The notes: generated by a model not told the origin, from the letters alone. Counted from the stretch's first letter, positions 12,203-25,384 are shown. The stretch is DNA of 64,000 bases from Protula sp. h YS-2021 (GCA_949752745.1 OX457031.1:47635257-47699256); one strand, 5' to 3'. Program-made: numbers and translations.

Positions 12203-12640
12203 AGATGTTTAGGTAAACGGACAAAAGCCCAATAGGACAAAAGCCCAATAGGACAAAACCCCAATCTTTTAACAAAGGCGGACAAAACCCCAATCCGGAC
12301 AAAAGCCCAATGGGACAAAACCCCAATCACTTTTTACTTTTTATTACAAGAACGATATATTAATAATACTCAATTTGTTATTGCATTATATATATTCCCG
12401 CTTGTTCAAAATTACATAATATTTGACAAACATTTGCTCCCATGGTTATTTGTTCTACATTTTAAGTTACTATATCCTGGATATTACATAATTCAGGCAT
12501 TGATTTTAAATTCACAGGTTATTACATAGCAATACACCGAATTTTGATTCAAAAAGCTTTCAATCAAAAGTGCGATCGAACCCCCATGCTGTTATTTTCC
12601 GTGGATCAAAATGGGCTTTTGTCCGGGATTCAGATGTTTA
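12203..12640. mobile_element. Non-autonomous element E1 with tandem-oligomer TIR and 9-bp TSD
   Basis: The element body is 12212-12631. AGATGTTTA flanks it exactly, at 12203-12211 and 12632-12640. Seven bases inside each end begins GGACAAAAGCCC on the left and its reverse complement on the right. On the left the 16-17-bp unit GGACAAAAGCCCAATA is repeated about six times. The interior is AT-rich with no open frame. A 9-bp duplication is typical of Mutator-like transposons (and possible for Merlin); that assignment is inference. The 62-aa - strand frame reads the repeats. Confidence 0.8.
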
Positions 12641-14396
12641 TATTTGAAGAGTTCTTCTGGCATTCAGGTTATAATTTTTTTTAAACTGGACAACATCTTT
12701 GCATATCGTTTTATTGGAAACACGGAAAAGGTGTTTTGCCCTCTGCGCCAAATCAACATCCGGGTGCAGACATCAGCACACCATGCGTTAAATGTAGCGT
12801 GTAGTTGACTTTCCGGAAATTACCGGAACTTCCCACAAAAATGTTTGCATACAAACATAAAACGCAAAATAACAGAACATTAAAGTACAAAAAAATATAA
12901 CCTACATTTAATTTTCCTGGTCTATTTTGATTTCTACCGGCATTCGCCCCAAGATCCTGTTGCCACAGAATGAATCACGGATTCCCTTCTCAAATTGAAT
13001 TTACCTTGACCTTCCATCGTGCGATTGCTGTGGAAGTGCAGTTTTCGGTGTTGTCAGGATTTTATCGGAATGCCTCGATCGGTATGTCTCAACCTTAACT
13101 CAAGTAACATTTTGCTTTCCGTTTTTATTGGGGACAAGCAACTCCGTATTGCTGTTGAAAGGTTCTAAAAACAGGGTTTAGTCTTGTTTTGCTGCCGCTC
13201 TGTCTGTGAACAAACGCCCGCCTTATTTGTCTTGGGTGATGACGTCACATGACCACGTGACCAAGCGTCAGTAGATCAATGTCAGTTGAATGTCATATTA
13301 CGGTATTGATGTGACAGGGGTTGCTGTTGATTGCATTGGGAACAACCCATGTACAGTTAATGGACTATTGTGTTTGAATTCGATGAAGCAGGTTAATGGT
13401 TGTTCTTCCATCCTTTGGTTATTTTATTGTCTTGTGTATTATTCAATAGCCAGAGCAGGCAAAATCCAATAACTTGTAATGATATCGGGTGGGGTGGGGT
13501 GGGGGAGGGGGGAGACTCCACGTGCTTCGTATATAATGCAAGATGTATATGACGTCAAGTTTAAATGTGACATTCTGAAAAAAAAACAAGAATCAACAAG
13601 TTTCTGGTCTCTAGTGTGGATATTCGCACTGCGGTCCGACGGCGATCCTTCCTTTCTTGGTTGCAGACAATATGGTTGGACTTACTGACTCATAACTGAG
13701 CTTCTCAGAATATCGGTCATGCTGCTCGAAGTGACGGTGGTGATCCCTTCGTGTATCAAACATCCCAACGATTTCGCAGTCAGTTTGGAAGTTGGAGATC
13801 CACAACGAGATTTTTGGATTTTAACGTTGTTGCGAGTCTGTTTTTTTTTTTTTTTTTTTTTTTGTGAAAAGACATCCCACCATAACGAACATTACGCCTC
13901 CACACTGACTGGTACGTGCAATACACCTGCCCCACTACACACTGAGAAAGATTTTCGTCCGAGTCAAATAAGGAGCTTCTTCATTTTGGATTCTGAAAAT
14001 TGTGGAAGCCGGTGGGGAGCAATGAGTGTGTGCTCAAGTGGGGCCAGACATCCTTAAAACACGACAGCAACGCTGCAATTGACTGCCATTCAATTAAAAA
14101 GTTACTTCCCGCAGTGAGTTAGCTAATGTGCGCTGTGATATTGATGAGATGTACATGCAGTCAATCGGAGGCCTATAATAACAGTGCACTAATTATTTTT
14201 CATTGTTCTGTTGCTTCATTTCTCCTCATGGCCCAGGGTCATCTGTGGAACTCGGAGAAAATGGTGGCTGGTCTTCACAAACGAAGCCATAGTTTAAACG
14301 CTCGAAAAATTATTAGATGTTGAATGCGTTCCGTCAAAGGATATCGCGTTGCTGTTTGAGCTGGAAGCTCTTTGAACTTGAATTCACCAGTGTTTG
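12641..14396. other. Intergenic, no gene recognised
   Basis: Short frames only. A G-rich GGGGTGGGGT block lies near 13488-13511 and a poly(T) run of about 24 near 13839-13863. Nothing else is recognised. Confidence 0.5.
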
Positions 14397-14550
14397 GTCC
14401 CAGTACAGTCTGTAATTGGCGTCGTTGTTTTTCGTTACCAGTACAGTAAGAAACTGACGTCGCAGTATTTCGGTGCCAGTACAGTTCCTAATTGACGTCG
14501 CACTATTTTGGCCCCACACAGCCTACAGTTGATGTTCCAGTATTTTGGAT
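14397..14550. repeat. ~38-bp tandem repeat, 4 copies
   Basis: Units begin CCAGTACAGT and contain AATTGACGTCGCAGTATTTT-like sequence. Starts are near 14399, 14440, 14475 and 14513, and the last copy is the most diverged. Two units contain TGACGTCG. Confidence 0.8.
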
Positions 14551-15196
14551 AAGAATGTGTGAAATATTCAGATTTTGTTGTCGTTCCCGAAATAATCCAA
14601 TGTTAATTTTTGACAGTAAAATACAATAAAAGATATCAATTAATCAGTGTAGATCTCATTGATTTATAATTTGCTATCATTGTATTTTAATCGTATTTTA
14701 GATGGCAACAAGTTATTTTTGAGATAAAAAAATCAACTTTACAAACTTAGAAAATCTCAAGGGACGCACACACTTAAATACAATTTAACGAGTGGTCAAT
14801 AAAAATTTTGAAAATGTGTAATTGAATTATCAATATCAATATTAACAATATTAACTAGACAGTTTTTGAGCTCAAGAAATGCTTCATTTATGTGTGGTAC
14901 AAAATGAAAACTCCATACATATGAACTAACAAACACTCCCTTCGGTTAGCATTTCAGTCGACGGAAATAAAACATCTCTGGCTGCTAATTATCTTGATTG
15001 TATTAAAAATGGAAAAGAATGGTTCTGCATGCTGTTACCATTCATTACTTCATTTGCTGCTGAATTCTAGATATCAGAAAGAGGTTATGATATTTTCATA
15101 TCAAAAGAAATTTTAGTTAAAAAATTCATTTCCAGATATCATAATAGTAATGATAAAAGTCTCAATCGAAAGAATTGATATCTAAAATTCATCCGT
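14551..15196. other. AT-rich intergenic, nothing recognised
   Basis: No open frame of note, no clear repeat structure. Confidence 0.5.
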
Positions 15197-16172
15197 GATG
15201 TCAGTGGTTGTAGGACAAAATGGCAACGGACATAATGGCAAGCGGATATAATGGCAACGGACATAATAGCAAGCGGACATAATGGCAAAGTGCCAGGGCG
15301 GACAAAATGGCAACTGAAATAAAAAAGACGATATTTCAACTGAACTTTTATTCAACGCAATGGCATTTAATGACTTCATAAATAAACCTAATTGCATTCA
15401 TGTGTAATGCATCCATTTAGATAGTCACTTAACCAATCAGTTCACAGTTCTCATTTACTGCTGTGGAACATTTCCCCGAAGTTTTCCCCGAATGTTGTGG
15501 CCTGCTCAAGTAGAAACGTAGGGAACGCAGGATGACTGCCCAGCCGGATGACTGCCCCACTATTTGTGCAGCCTAGGATGACTGCCCCACCGGCGCACTG
15601 CCCCACCGGGAACCTTCACTATTATTTTTAATCTATCTGGATAGTTTTACTTTTATGACACTTGAAAGAAACATGTTAACTTATCAATCAGTCCTCTGAT
15701 CAATCAACTTGTCGATTGAATACAAAAATGGGGCGGGGTGGGGTAAAAAGCATGGGGGTTCGAAAGGGAAGATTTAGCCAAGAAAAGTAAGGCTATCCAG
15801 ACAGATGAAAAATAATTAGGAAGGCTATTGGTGGGGCAGTCATCCGTTCATCAATTTTGGGCCCCCCTTTGTTTGTTTTATTCCAATCAACCACACAGTT
15901 AGAAGGTAGGCAAGATTCGAGCCGCCCCCCGCCTAGACATGAATGGGTGCACCGTAAACTAGTTGTTTTATAATGCGGTTAATCGAACATTTTTTCATTC
16001 ATTTTTATTTCATTTTTTCTTAAGTTGCCATTTTGTCCGCTTTGCCACTTTGCCATTATATCCGCTTGCCATTATGCCCGCTTGCCATTATGTCCGTTGC
16101 CATTATGTCCGCTTGCTATTTTGTCCGTTTCCATTATGTCTGTTGCCATTTTGTCCGTACCCAGATGTCAGT
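15197..16172. mobile_element. Non-autonomous element E2 with tandem-oligomer TIR and 9-bp TSD
   Basis: The body is 15206-16163. GATGTCAGT flanks it exactly, at 15197-15205 and 16164-16172. Seven bases inside each end comes GGACAAAATGGCAAC (inverted on the right). The left arm has about six units of the GGACATAATGGCAAGC type and the right arm has eight or more in reverse complement (CTTGCCATTATGTCCG), out to about 16025. A second inverted-repeat element is nested inside at 15530-15845. Frames at 15139-15397 and 15963-16223 read the oligomer arrays and are not genes. Confidence 0.85.
15530..15845. mobile_element. Nested element with GGATGACTGCCCC inverted repeats
   Basis: GGATGACTGCCC starts at 15530 and is repeated near 15547 and 15577, followed by further CACTGCCCCACCGG words. 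The reverse complement GGGGCAGTCATCC ends at 15845. No convincing target duplication was found. The repeated-oligomer construction is the same as in the host element. Confidence 0.6.
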
Positions 16173-16429
16173 AGAGAGAAAATAAATAGTCGAGTTCATA
16201 AATATTTCATTTTTTTTCTGTAAAGAATTGAACTATTGATTTCTGAAAATCAATTTAGATCTTTCAGTTGCTTTGATATCAATAAAATTTTTTAATATGG
16301 AAATGGTATTCCATACATTCAAACTACTCTTCACCAGATGCATTTGTGTGACGTTGGTGTATTTCGGAACATGGGGTTTGTTTGAAATTTGTAGCATTTG
16401 GCAAGTCGAAAACCTGCAAAGAGCATAGT

Positions 16430-16431
<2 letters not shown>

Positions 16432-16515
<84 letters not shown>
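16432..16515. repeat. (TA)n microsatellite
   Basis: About 84 bp of perfect TA dinucleotides. The long Tyr/Ile frames across it are artefacts. Confidence 0.99.
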
Positions 16516-16520
<5 letters not shown>

Positions 16521-18702
16521 GAGTTTCATTGGCACAGCCGTTTGATTTGGTAATACCTGCGGCATGTGAGAAAATTAGGTTCATTATTCAGTAGTACAGT
16601 TTGTTTTATCACATAATTAATCATCAAAAATGCTCTTCGGTCAACCACGAACTGTTCAATGCCCAGCAAATGCCCTGCAATTACTCACAAAATGTGAGGT
16701 AAAATGTGATACATTTTAGCACATCTTTGACGGAAGATGGCGTATCGCTTGGCTCAGGCTTTCTCCATTGCCGCCACGCGTAACATTTGGACTTGACATA
16801 GATCACTGTTTAATGTTAGATGCGAAAATATGTGTGAGAGAGAGATCGGGGGGGGGGGGGGGGGGTTGGTGGGGGCTGCGAATGACAAAAGCCTAGTGAT
16901 GCAGTCTAGTTATAATCGCGTGGGTTGATTTGTGAGACAGCAAATGACAGTCCTGTCGATGGGTGACGTCGGAAACCAAAAGTGTCCTTGAGGGTGATTC
17001 TGCGGACGTGACGTGGAAGTAAAGATTTTAACCACTACTGTTCGTTTTTCCCTTGCTCAAAAAAACGATCAAGACATAGGACGTCTGTTGACAACTCGCT
17101 CTTATTTGAATAAGGATGTATCAAACAAATAAAAATTAAGATGTCAATTGTCATATGTTGAATATCACAGTGCTGTCAGGTTTAGCCTATTCTGGACGAG
17201 ACTAAAGTGGAGTAACCACAATTTAACTTTCATGATATGCTATATATATTTCATAAGAATAAGCTTCGTGATTCTGTCCCAAAATAGATTCACTTTGTTT
17301 GTTTTCATCCAGGGCAAAAGATGTCTACATTCTTACTTGCTTGATACATTCTTATTTTAAACAGCAGTGTTTGACGCACATAGGATGTGTTGAAACGATA
17401 CCGATACTCTACCAGTACTCACTCTTTGATTAATGCGCGCCTCTTTACTCGGCTAAAATTGCATGTACGAAGCGGCATATCCACGGCATGCGTATGCAGG
17501 TGAACAAGTAATTCATGAATGTTGTGGCTGTTGCATACACAGCGTGATTCAAGATCCGCTCATTAATATCAATCTTCCTCTCTTACTATCTATCGTGATC
17601 AATATGTTTTGCATTGCAATCAAAATTAATTATGACATTGCTAAATGGAGTGACATACCATTTTTCAAAGTTAAAGTCCAGGGAAAAATTATGAAGAAAA
17701 AAATGAAGAAAAGACTGCGTATGTTTCAACGAGACTGCTGCTTGAATTACGAATGACTACGGGTACAAACGAATGGGCTTCGCCACAAATGCACTGCTTA
17801 TTTGTTTACAGTTAAGAAAATCAGAAATGTGTACCGGTGTATGGCCATAAAGTTGGTCAAAGCAGTTAGATAAATCGCTCTGATTGTCTCTAGCTAAACA
17901 GAGCCAGTGAGTTAGAGTACTTCTCATGAAATTCAAAGTTGCCACTATTGAACCTTCCAGTCATCCCCATAACTTACAACAGAAAAAGTAAAAACAATAA
18001 ACGCTTCACCGCATAATTTCGCTTATCCATTGTAGGATTGTATGGCTGTTGCAAACGATTCTCGAACTTTTGATTTTCTATTTATTAGTTCCCCCTTTTG
18101 TCAACCGAATTCCAATGCACATTAGTGTGGTTAGCCTAGTTTTGAATGACAATGTCCAACGCGAATACTTTGCCGATTATTCTTAAATTTAATACGATAA
18201 ATTAGACTTGGGATATCTCCGAAGCAGGTAGTGTTTCGAATTTAGACAGATATATTCCTTATTTTTTTGTACGGAGCCGCTCGTATTCCCAGCAGCCTCG
18301 CTGGAGATGGTAACTTTAAAATGTATTAGCCGCCGGAAGTGGAGGTTTTTATTTTAGCCGACTGCCCAGAGTCGGTGTTATAACTCGATTGCTCGTACCC
18401 AGTCGTTGTTATGAAGCCGAATCGTGTGCTATTTGTCTTTAAAAGCCAACACCTTTTACGTATAAAATGGCTTGTGAAATTGATAAAACATATTCAAGTC
18501 TAAAGAAAGTGTAAGATATATCTAAAATAGAATTTCCAGGACGGATACTGCCATTTTGAAATACATTTGACAGCAAAATCAATTAAAGAGTTGATTTCAA
18601 AGTATGATGAAAAAAGTATATTTATTTCAAAAGAACTGTATGAACAGTCGAAAAGGGAAATTGTTGAGGAAAGGGAGGCAGATTCAAAGACAGCTAGGCA
18701 AT
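16516..18702. other. Intergenic, no gene recognised
   Basis: Contains a poly(G) run at about 16848-16865 and short frames (for example 17463-17756) with no recognisable domain. Nothing else is seen. Confidence 0.5.
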
Positions 18703-21700
18703 TAGTGGTGTGATTCAAACCCTAAACAGGGTTCGAATATTCGAAAACATTTTCGTATATTATTCGAATATTATTCGAATATTTTCATGTTTTTGCAAAT
18801 TGTTGTTTACTTCTACGAAAAATATTTACGGATGATGTTTCATTGTGAAACGTCTCTTATATATTCTAAAAGTCATACATTTGATAAATTTCCTTGCAAT
18901 TCTTAAGTATTTTTATTCCGTAATTCACCAAACGTACAAGCATTATACTTGAATATTATGTGAAACCTAAAACAACAAATTTATTTATATATATAATTGT
19001 AATACTATCTATTTATTTGCTTTTTTACTTTCACAATGGCACATTCAATGAGTCTGTTTTGTTCAAATGAAGAAAAAAAAAGAAAATTTTGCTGTGTCAA
19101 GCAACAGCTACATTTAAAACGATTAACAACAATTCAATTGCAAGTAATTCTTAATGTTACATATCCGGATTCTATAGAGTTATTCAGAAACATAAAATTA
19201 TTTTGATTACTATGTTAAAATGTTGTTTTTAATGCGTCAGATAATTTTATGCTTGTCTTTGACTTCACGATATAGCACATAATATCTCTACTATAATTTA
19301 TGCTGAGTTTAAAACAAAACTCCGAATATGATCCTGCGAACTTTTTAACTTTTTAAGTAACAATGCTCTGAACTAGGATTTGTAAAACTGCCATTATTAA
19401 TGAATATTTTGCTTGCACCAGGAAGGCTGTTGCGCGAAACCAAGATACGTATTTGTATACGCTTTCTATGTATTCTTGTTCAAGAACATGAGTAAATTCA
19501 CATTCTCGGGTTTCAGTTGTGATCTCTTTTTTGTGACGATGCTTCCTGCCAGGCTAAATATTCTTTCAGCAGGCACTGATGTTGCAGGTATGGCTAGTTT
19601 TTTTCGCAGCAGTCGATATCAATGGGTATTTTGTATGATTTTCACGCCACCACGTCAGAGGGCACAAGGTAGTGTCTATCTGTGCTTCAGACAAGTATCG
19701 TGCTATTTCAATTATTTCGCTTTTAGTAGGCGTCTGGTCAGAGCATTGAATCGTTTGATGTCATTAAACATGTCAGTTTTACTTGTTTTCGGTTCTGGAG
19801 CAGGTAGTTCAGCATCCTGCGCTGCCTGATCCTGCAGGCATGGCAAAGGTGGCGCACTTGTTTCGACTTAAGGTTTGGGAGTTCGAGCTCTGTTCTGTCC
19901 AGCTTCGTATGTAATGTCACATTGCTCTTTCAATGCATTGGTAGCCTTATCCATTTCTTCTGCAGTTAAGAATAAAAGTTGTTTTTTTATTTATCGAGAT
20001 TCGATAACATTGAGCGTATTAGTTTCGTAACAGTTGGACGGTCAGCATCGTTCTGATCCAGTAGATTTTCAAGTTTCATCATCACAGGAAGTACCATTGA
20101 AATGGTTGGGGACTTGTCCGGTGACAACTTCTCACTTGCAAACTTGAAAGGGCGAAGAAGATTCACCATTGCGTCAACAACTATTTGCTCATCGCACGTA
20201 TAGAGTTTTGCCCTTACAGTAGCACCTTGCTTGAAATTCGGGTCAGTAGCCACAGTGTTTGCTCAGTTATGCGCGCAAGCATGTCAACTGTGCTGTTCCA
20301 TCTTGTTTTGACGTCAGCGATGAGCTTGTGATTATGTAACTGGTTGGAAAAAAAGAAGCTTCTGCTTCTGTTGCAACAGCTCCTATGCGTGTGATCTGTG
20401 ATGGAAAAATGTTACTAAATTCCGACCTTTTTTAGCTAGCCGTAGCACTTCCTGGAGGCCATGTCGAACAACTAAATTCAGGCTATGTCCCATAAAGCTG
20501 AGCCGTGTCCATTCAAGGAGTCTGAGAGCTTTTACCTCATTCGTGGCGTTATCTGTCACAGAAGCAGGTATGATTAATCCCCAGGCATCCTTTGTCCGTT
20601 CGAGAGCCTGGGCTATAATATAAAATATATTATATAAAATAGATAAAATATAAGAAAAGATTATATATCCAAAAAGGTAGCAACTCTTGCAAATTTACTG
20701 ATTTTCCATCTACAGTCACCACGCCCTCCCCCCTTCGACCCTGTTAAAATATGGTCATAATGACCGCAATGCAAAAATATAATACTTATCTAGTTAGTTC
20801 AGGTGACTGGCGGGAAGAAGAGTTCGGCGTGGGGGGGGGGGGGGGGGAGGCAGACAGGAGGGACGGCTAGCCATCAAAAGTTATTTAATCTGTCTTTTTA
20901 AGAGTTTGGATACTTTTTCGAGGGCATCGATGTGAGGGTATTGTCGTATGGAGAGCAAATTTATGGGTCCAGTTATCTTGGATTAAAAGTTCAAAGAAAA
21001 CTGACCAAGTAGTGAGTCGACGAACGGGTAGCTATTTAGCGAAGATCATTAATAAACTCTTAAAGTTGACTTTAAATAAACCTTTACAATTTTTAACCGT
21101 CAAACTTACGAAAATAATTACGAGAAACTGAAGCTGAGACATTAGAAATATTAGGCTATTTAATGCTATGTACCATTATATATAAAAATATATAAAAACT
21201 TTACCTCTTTGCGAGGTTGAATGGTTGAAATATTCAATAAATCCAACTTTTTTCATGCATCTTCTTACTTGTTTTTTTTAGAGAATGGCTGCCACTTGTA
21301 GAAATCTACGCATGCATAATTAATGAGCTAAAGAGCAATTTGATTGGCTCAGAGAGATCACGTAATACATTGTGAGACTTCGTGTCCCTTTCTCGTTTAT
21401 AGCGTGTGTCGATCGTGGCAATAACAAGATCTAGCTCACTTGGAAACGCGTCGTACGTTCCGCGAACATAGGGTTTAAAATGCTTCACTGTATGCTGTGC
21501 TTGCAGATCTCAAGGGATCCCCTTGGATATTTTTATTTTCCTATGAAATAGTTCTTTGTAGATAAAACTCGATTCCAAGCATGCAATGCCGTATGCACGC
21601 AGGCGTGGCATAATGTGTACGTATATGATTCGTTTGTTGATTCAAAATTGTCATTTTATTTGATGTAAGTTTTGCATAGCTTCAAAATGAATTGGCGTCA

Positions 21701-21828
21701 CTGGTTTCGTCCAATAGTAAAGAAAACTAAGGACTTAAAGTTTTCGAATATTCGAACCCTATTTTAGGGTTCGAACCCTTTCAAAACGAATCGAATATTC
21801 GAATATTCGAATATAAGGCACACCACTA
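18703..21828 (-). mobile_element. Decayed hAT transposon, about 3.1 kb
   Basis: The ends are inverted repeats TAGTGGTGTG (18703 and, inverted, ending at 21828). A perfect subterminal inverted block GGGTTCGAATATTCGAAAAC lies near 18729 and 21736. Both ends also contain extra ATTCGAATATTCGAAT words. The interior carries hAT transposase remnants on the - strand (separate entry). The sequences next to the two ends do not match as an 8-bp duplication, so the copy is old or rearranged. A poly(G) run at about 20831-20847 and repeat-poor AT sequence fill the rest. Confidence 0.85.
19466..20640 (-). pseudogene. hAT-family transposase pseudogene (ZBED-like)
   Basis: Three blocks in the correct order on the - strand match hAT transposases. 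Near 20560-20400 a catalytic-core stretch reads VTDNATNEVKAL, then SFMGHSLNLVV and NLVTFFHH, which is the classic DN..N and H-LNLVV context. Near 20330-19987 is DVKTRWNSTVDML, followed after a frameshift by an 88-codon open stretch with SPTISMVLPVM. Near 19610-19466 is the hATC dimerisation block, ATSVPAERIFSLAGSIVTKK and ending FLNKNT then stop. Stops and frameshifts separate all blocks, so no active enzyme is encoded. No BED zinc finger could be recognised upstream (higher coordinates). Confidence 0.88.
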
Positions 21829-22794
21829 TTATATTCGTTTTGAAAGGCAATATTATATTCCGAGCAAATAAGATGTGCTGACAAGAAGAAATGTGCAAGG
21901 AACCCTTTTTCCTATAAAATAGATAATAACTGTGGGCATAATATAATTTAGTTTAAAAAACTGTTTTATATGAGTGTCTGGAGACGTTTAACTTAGTATC
22001 CTACTTTTAAACTAAGAGAATAAAATAAAGGAAATTTGGAGATTTTTGTTCCCCAGATTAGTAGTTTTAATAGAGCTGATTTTATAAACACCAGCTGGAC
22101 AATAAACCTTACAAAGAACAGTGATAAGTGATAATGAAAAAACCATTCGAAGCATTGTAAGTCTGTCAATAGATAGGCTTTTTTCATATCATCTGTTGTT
22201 GTTAGTCTTACTTAGTAAAGCAATACGGGGCCCCGCGTTAATTCGTATTCTTCGGGACCAAGGGAAAAAGTACGAATTAACCGAGGGTACCAATTAAGCA
22301 GGGGTCGGAAAGCAATACAATTTATATAGATAGGTTGGTATTTACCAGATAACAATAGATAGACTAGTTGTAGTCATACCTTGTAACATATACGTTATTA
22401 AAGTTTCGAAATTGTTATGGTTATTTCTTAAAGTTCCTTAAAGCGCCATCAGCAGAACTAATGCCCCAGCTGCTAATAAAAGTTATTTTATTAACCTGTC
22501 AGTTGCCCGTTCGAGTTATATCAGAATGATCGATTTTTCCTGGATGATTACCAATATTGTACAGTAAGGAATTGACTGTGTTTGAAATTGCTTCGAACAT
22601 TATGCTATAATCAACTTGGCTTTTTTAACATCTGGGTGAACAGCCAAAATTTTTGCAATGGACGCCGCTTTTGCTAATCCAAAACATCGTGAATCTTGAA
22701 TAACCTCATTGAAAAGCTATGAAACAAATTTTCAGTTCAATTAATTTGTAAAATAAACAAATAATTAAGCTAGTGTGTCCATGGCATCGAAGGT
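21829..22794. other. Intergenic with one transposon-end-like segment
   Basis: At 22229-22303 the sequence GGGGCCCCGCGTTAATTCGT followed by a related inverted GTACGAATTAACC resembles a pogo/Tigger-type terminal repeat. No partner end was found, and no gene is recognised. Confidence 0.4.
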
Positions 22795-23815
22795 AAAATT
22801 TATATTATTATTATTCCTGACCAAGGGTGGACATATAGTCTTTGTACGTTCTGTGTGTGTGTGTGTGTATGTGTATCTGTGTGTGTGTCTCAATCTGTTG
22901 TGTGAACAAAATGTTTTGTGCAAGATATCTCGAGAACGAAAAGTCCGGTCGACTTCAAACTTGATCGATTTATTCCTTGGTTGGGTCGGACGGTTCTGTC
23001 AGCTTTTGACGCATGTCACGAGATTAGGGCACGCATTTGACGTCATGACGTAAAATATTATGTGCGAAATTTCTCAGCAGTCGAACATCGAAGAAAGTTG
23101 AAACTTGAGGTTGTTGTTGCTTCAAGCTTGGTAGGTAGATTCTTTAAAATTTTGTCGTGAGTAGAACGAATGAGTGGACTTCGAATTTTATATGGATATT
23201 CCTTTTGTCAGTTGGACGCTTTGACAAATGTAGCGAAATTACAAAAGGCGTATGACGTCATTGCGTTTAGAGGTTGCACGCAAGAGTTCTCAGCCCCTGA
23301 ACATCGAAGAAAGTTGAAACCTGATGTGTTTTTTGCTTGTCATTCCCGAAAAAATCATCACGTTAAATATAATTTGGATAAGGTCTTATGTGCAAAACAT
23401 CTCGATAATGGATAAGGGAAAGTCTTATCGACTTAGTTTTTTTGGGTATCATTGTGTGAAAAAATGTATGTTGTTAAGCATAATATCTCGATAGCGGACA
23501 GTCAGATCAACTTCAAACTTGATGTAGTTATTCCTCGATTTTGGTTAAACATTAAACTTATATTGAAAATTTAGAAAAATTTATAACGTCAACACCCTCC
23601 CTCCCCACCACCCCTTCCCGCCTCCTCATTTTGTCGGCTCCTTTGTTAACTAAGCATAGTTGTTAACTACACTGTTGATTTCTGCAGTTTCCAGAAGATT
23701 CTCGAGTGTTCCGGCATTCTTTAGATCAGCAACAGCATTACTCTTGGTCCATTGCTTTTCTTATTGCCTTAAATTGAGCTTTTTGTGCTTTTCTCATTTA
23801 CGGCTGTTATGTAAC
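22795..23815. mobile_element. Head-plus-monomer repeat element, copy a
   Basis: The head GGTGGACATATAGTCTTTGT leads into a (GT)n microsatellite at about 22852-22888. Tandem units follow, each with a TATCTCGAGAACG-like word, ACTTCAAACTTG, CGGACGGTTCTGTCA and TGACGTCA (23038 and 23253). The 3' part contains GTTAACTAAGCATAGTTGTT and continues to about 23815. The same order occurs at 25.4-27.2 kb. The structure resembles molluscan 'pearl' and Helentron-associated (HINE) elements; that assignment is inference. Frames inside are not genes. Confidence 0.7.
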
Positions 23816-24335
23816 ATGCAACTCAGTCAGGGGTCAGTGTCAGTTGTGGTACATGATGAAGTCGTTATCTGTGTAATTGGAATGCTATTGTCGTATTTAT
23901 TGGTCTCAGCAGGTCTGGTTATTGTTTTTTTTCGCCGCGTACTTGATTCGGTTGCCAAGGTGTTCCATATATTCGAGCTATTTTGTATCGGTTAACATTG
24001 TCTGCAGTACCTGGAAGCATTTTTCGCGATTAAAGTGGGTCATCTGATAGCTTGTGTTATGAGAAGCAGTTCACCATTTTGGCACCGGAATGCGCCCCCC
24101 CTTCTCCCAATGAGATGAGTCGTCTGCTGTGCAGTTGGGAAGAATGGCTCTCTAGTGCTTTTTGGTTGATGGGAATGTACGAAGACAAGTATATCATAAC
24201 TACACTTAGGGTACAGACCGTTACCCTGAGTAAAAGGGTTAGCTTTGCGTTTACAGTCAGACCTACATTAGATGGCTGGGGAGGGGATGGGGAAGGGGGG
24301 AGGGTAGGGGGATGACGGTTAACAAAAAAAAAAAA
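23816..24335. other. Intergenic; G-rich and poly(A) segment
   Basis: Short frames at 24052-24350 on both strands overlap. A G-rich block lies at about 24280-24312 and A14 at about 24325. Nothing recognised. Confidence 0.45.
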
Positions 24336-24585
24336 AAATCCAGAACACATTCAAGACCTGGATAAAAAGATGTAAAGTAAGAACTGTTAGGTGTGACCTC
24401 TTCCAGATTCGGATGGAAAGAGCAACTTCCAGACCCGGATAAAAATTAACATATAGTAAAACTGCTGCAGTGACCAACTTCCAGACCTGGATATAAAAGA
24501 CGTACAGTAAAACCCGTTTTAGCGACCATCTTCCAGACTTGGATAAGAAAGACGTGCTGTAGGATCTGTTTTAGTGACCGCCATC
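24336..24585. repeat. ~55-65-bp tandem repeat, 4 copies
   Basis: Units share CTTCCAGACCTGGATA, AAGACGTACAGTAAAAC and GTTTTAGTGACC, with starts near 24350, 24400, 24466 and 24528. The words resemble transposon subterminal repeats, but no element boundary is visible. Confidence 0.75.
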
Positions 24586-25384
24586 TGTTTTGTTTGTTTT
24601 TGAATTTTTGACAATGAATTATCATTATGTTTGCGGAAATATTTTATTTCAGTAGTAAGAAAAAAAGGAAATTTGGTTTTGGTGAATTATGGGTTTACAC
24701 GGGGAGACATCTGTTTTTGTTCGCAAAAACAAGAAGCTAAATAGGTGTCAATTGAAAGCGTGTAATATAAGCCTGTACTCTTATGTTTTGTGTGTACTGG
24801 CCGCTATAGTTTACACTTTGCTGAATGTAGTATATTCCCTTATAGACTCAATAATGAAAGTCTGCATACTTCAGTGAGATTGAGCATCGTTTGTATATTC
24901 CGGAACATATGAACTTTGTAGTGCCTTATGTCCTTTATGACAATTTTACTTTTAAAATCCTACCTGCTAGAAACATTCTAATAAAAAAAATGACTAAATA
25001 TAAATATTTTGATCAATTCCTCTTCATATCTAGAGTACTGTCTTCTGTAAAACAAAGAGGTGCAGTTGTTAAACAAAAAGATGTCCTGTTGAGTAAAATA
25101 TTCGGATCATGAACGTCATGTAATATTTCACATCCTTCATTATCACAAGGGTGTCAGGTCTCCAATACCAAATGAATTTGTAATAATTAGACTGGCAAAA
25201 TGCATTAGATTTGCAATCGTATATCACCACTGTTTCAGCTCGTGAAAGTCGAGCTTTTATTTTATTATCGCTTGTTTTTGATCTTAGGGGCAGTGATAAT
25301 TGATCACATTTCTGCTCTTAGTTAAGATTTTACCAAATATATTGTGGAGAAAAATACTGATGTTTCTTCGTTCGGTTACTGCCT
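24586..25384. other. AT-rich intergenic, nothing recognised
   Basis: Short frames at 24689-25112 have no domain or splice evidence. Confidence 0.45.

Noticed and set aside
16233..16584. Tyr/Ile-repeat open frames
   Set aside because: Translation of (TA)n. The same applies to 41799-42711 and 63386-63687.
19413..19829. 138-codon + strand frame
   Set aside because: Antisense shadow of the hAT transposase remnant.
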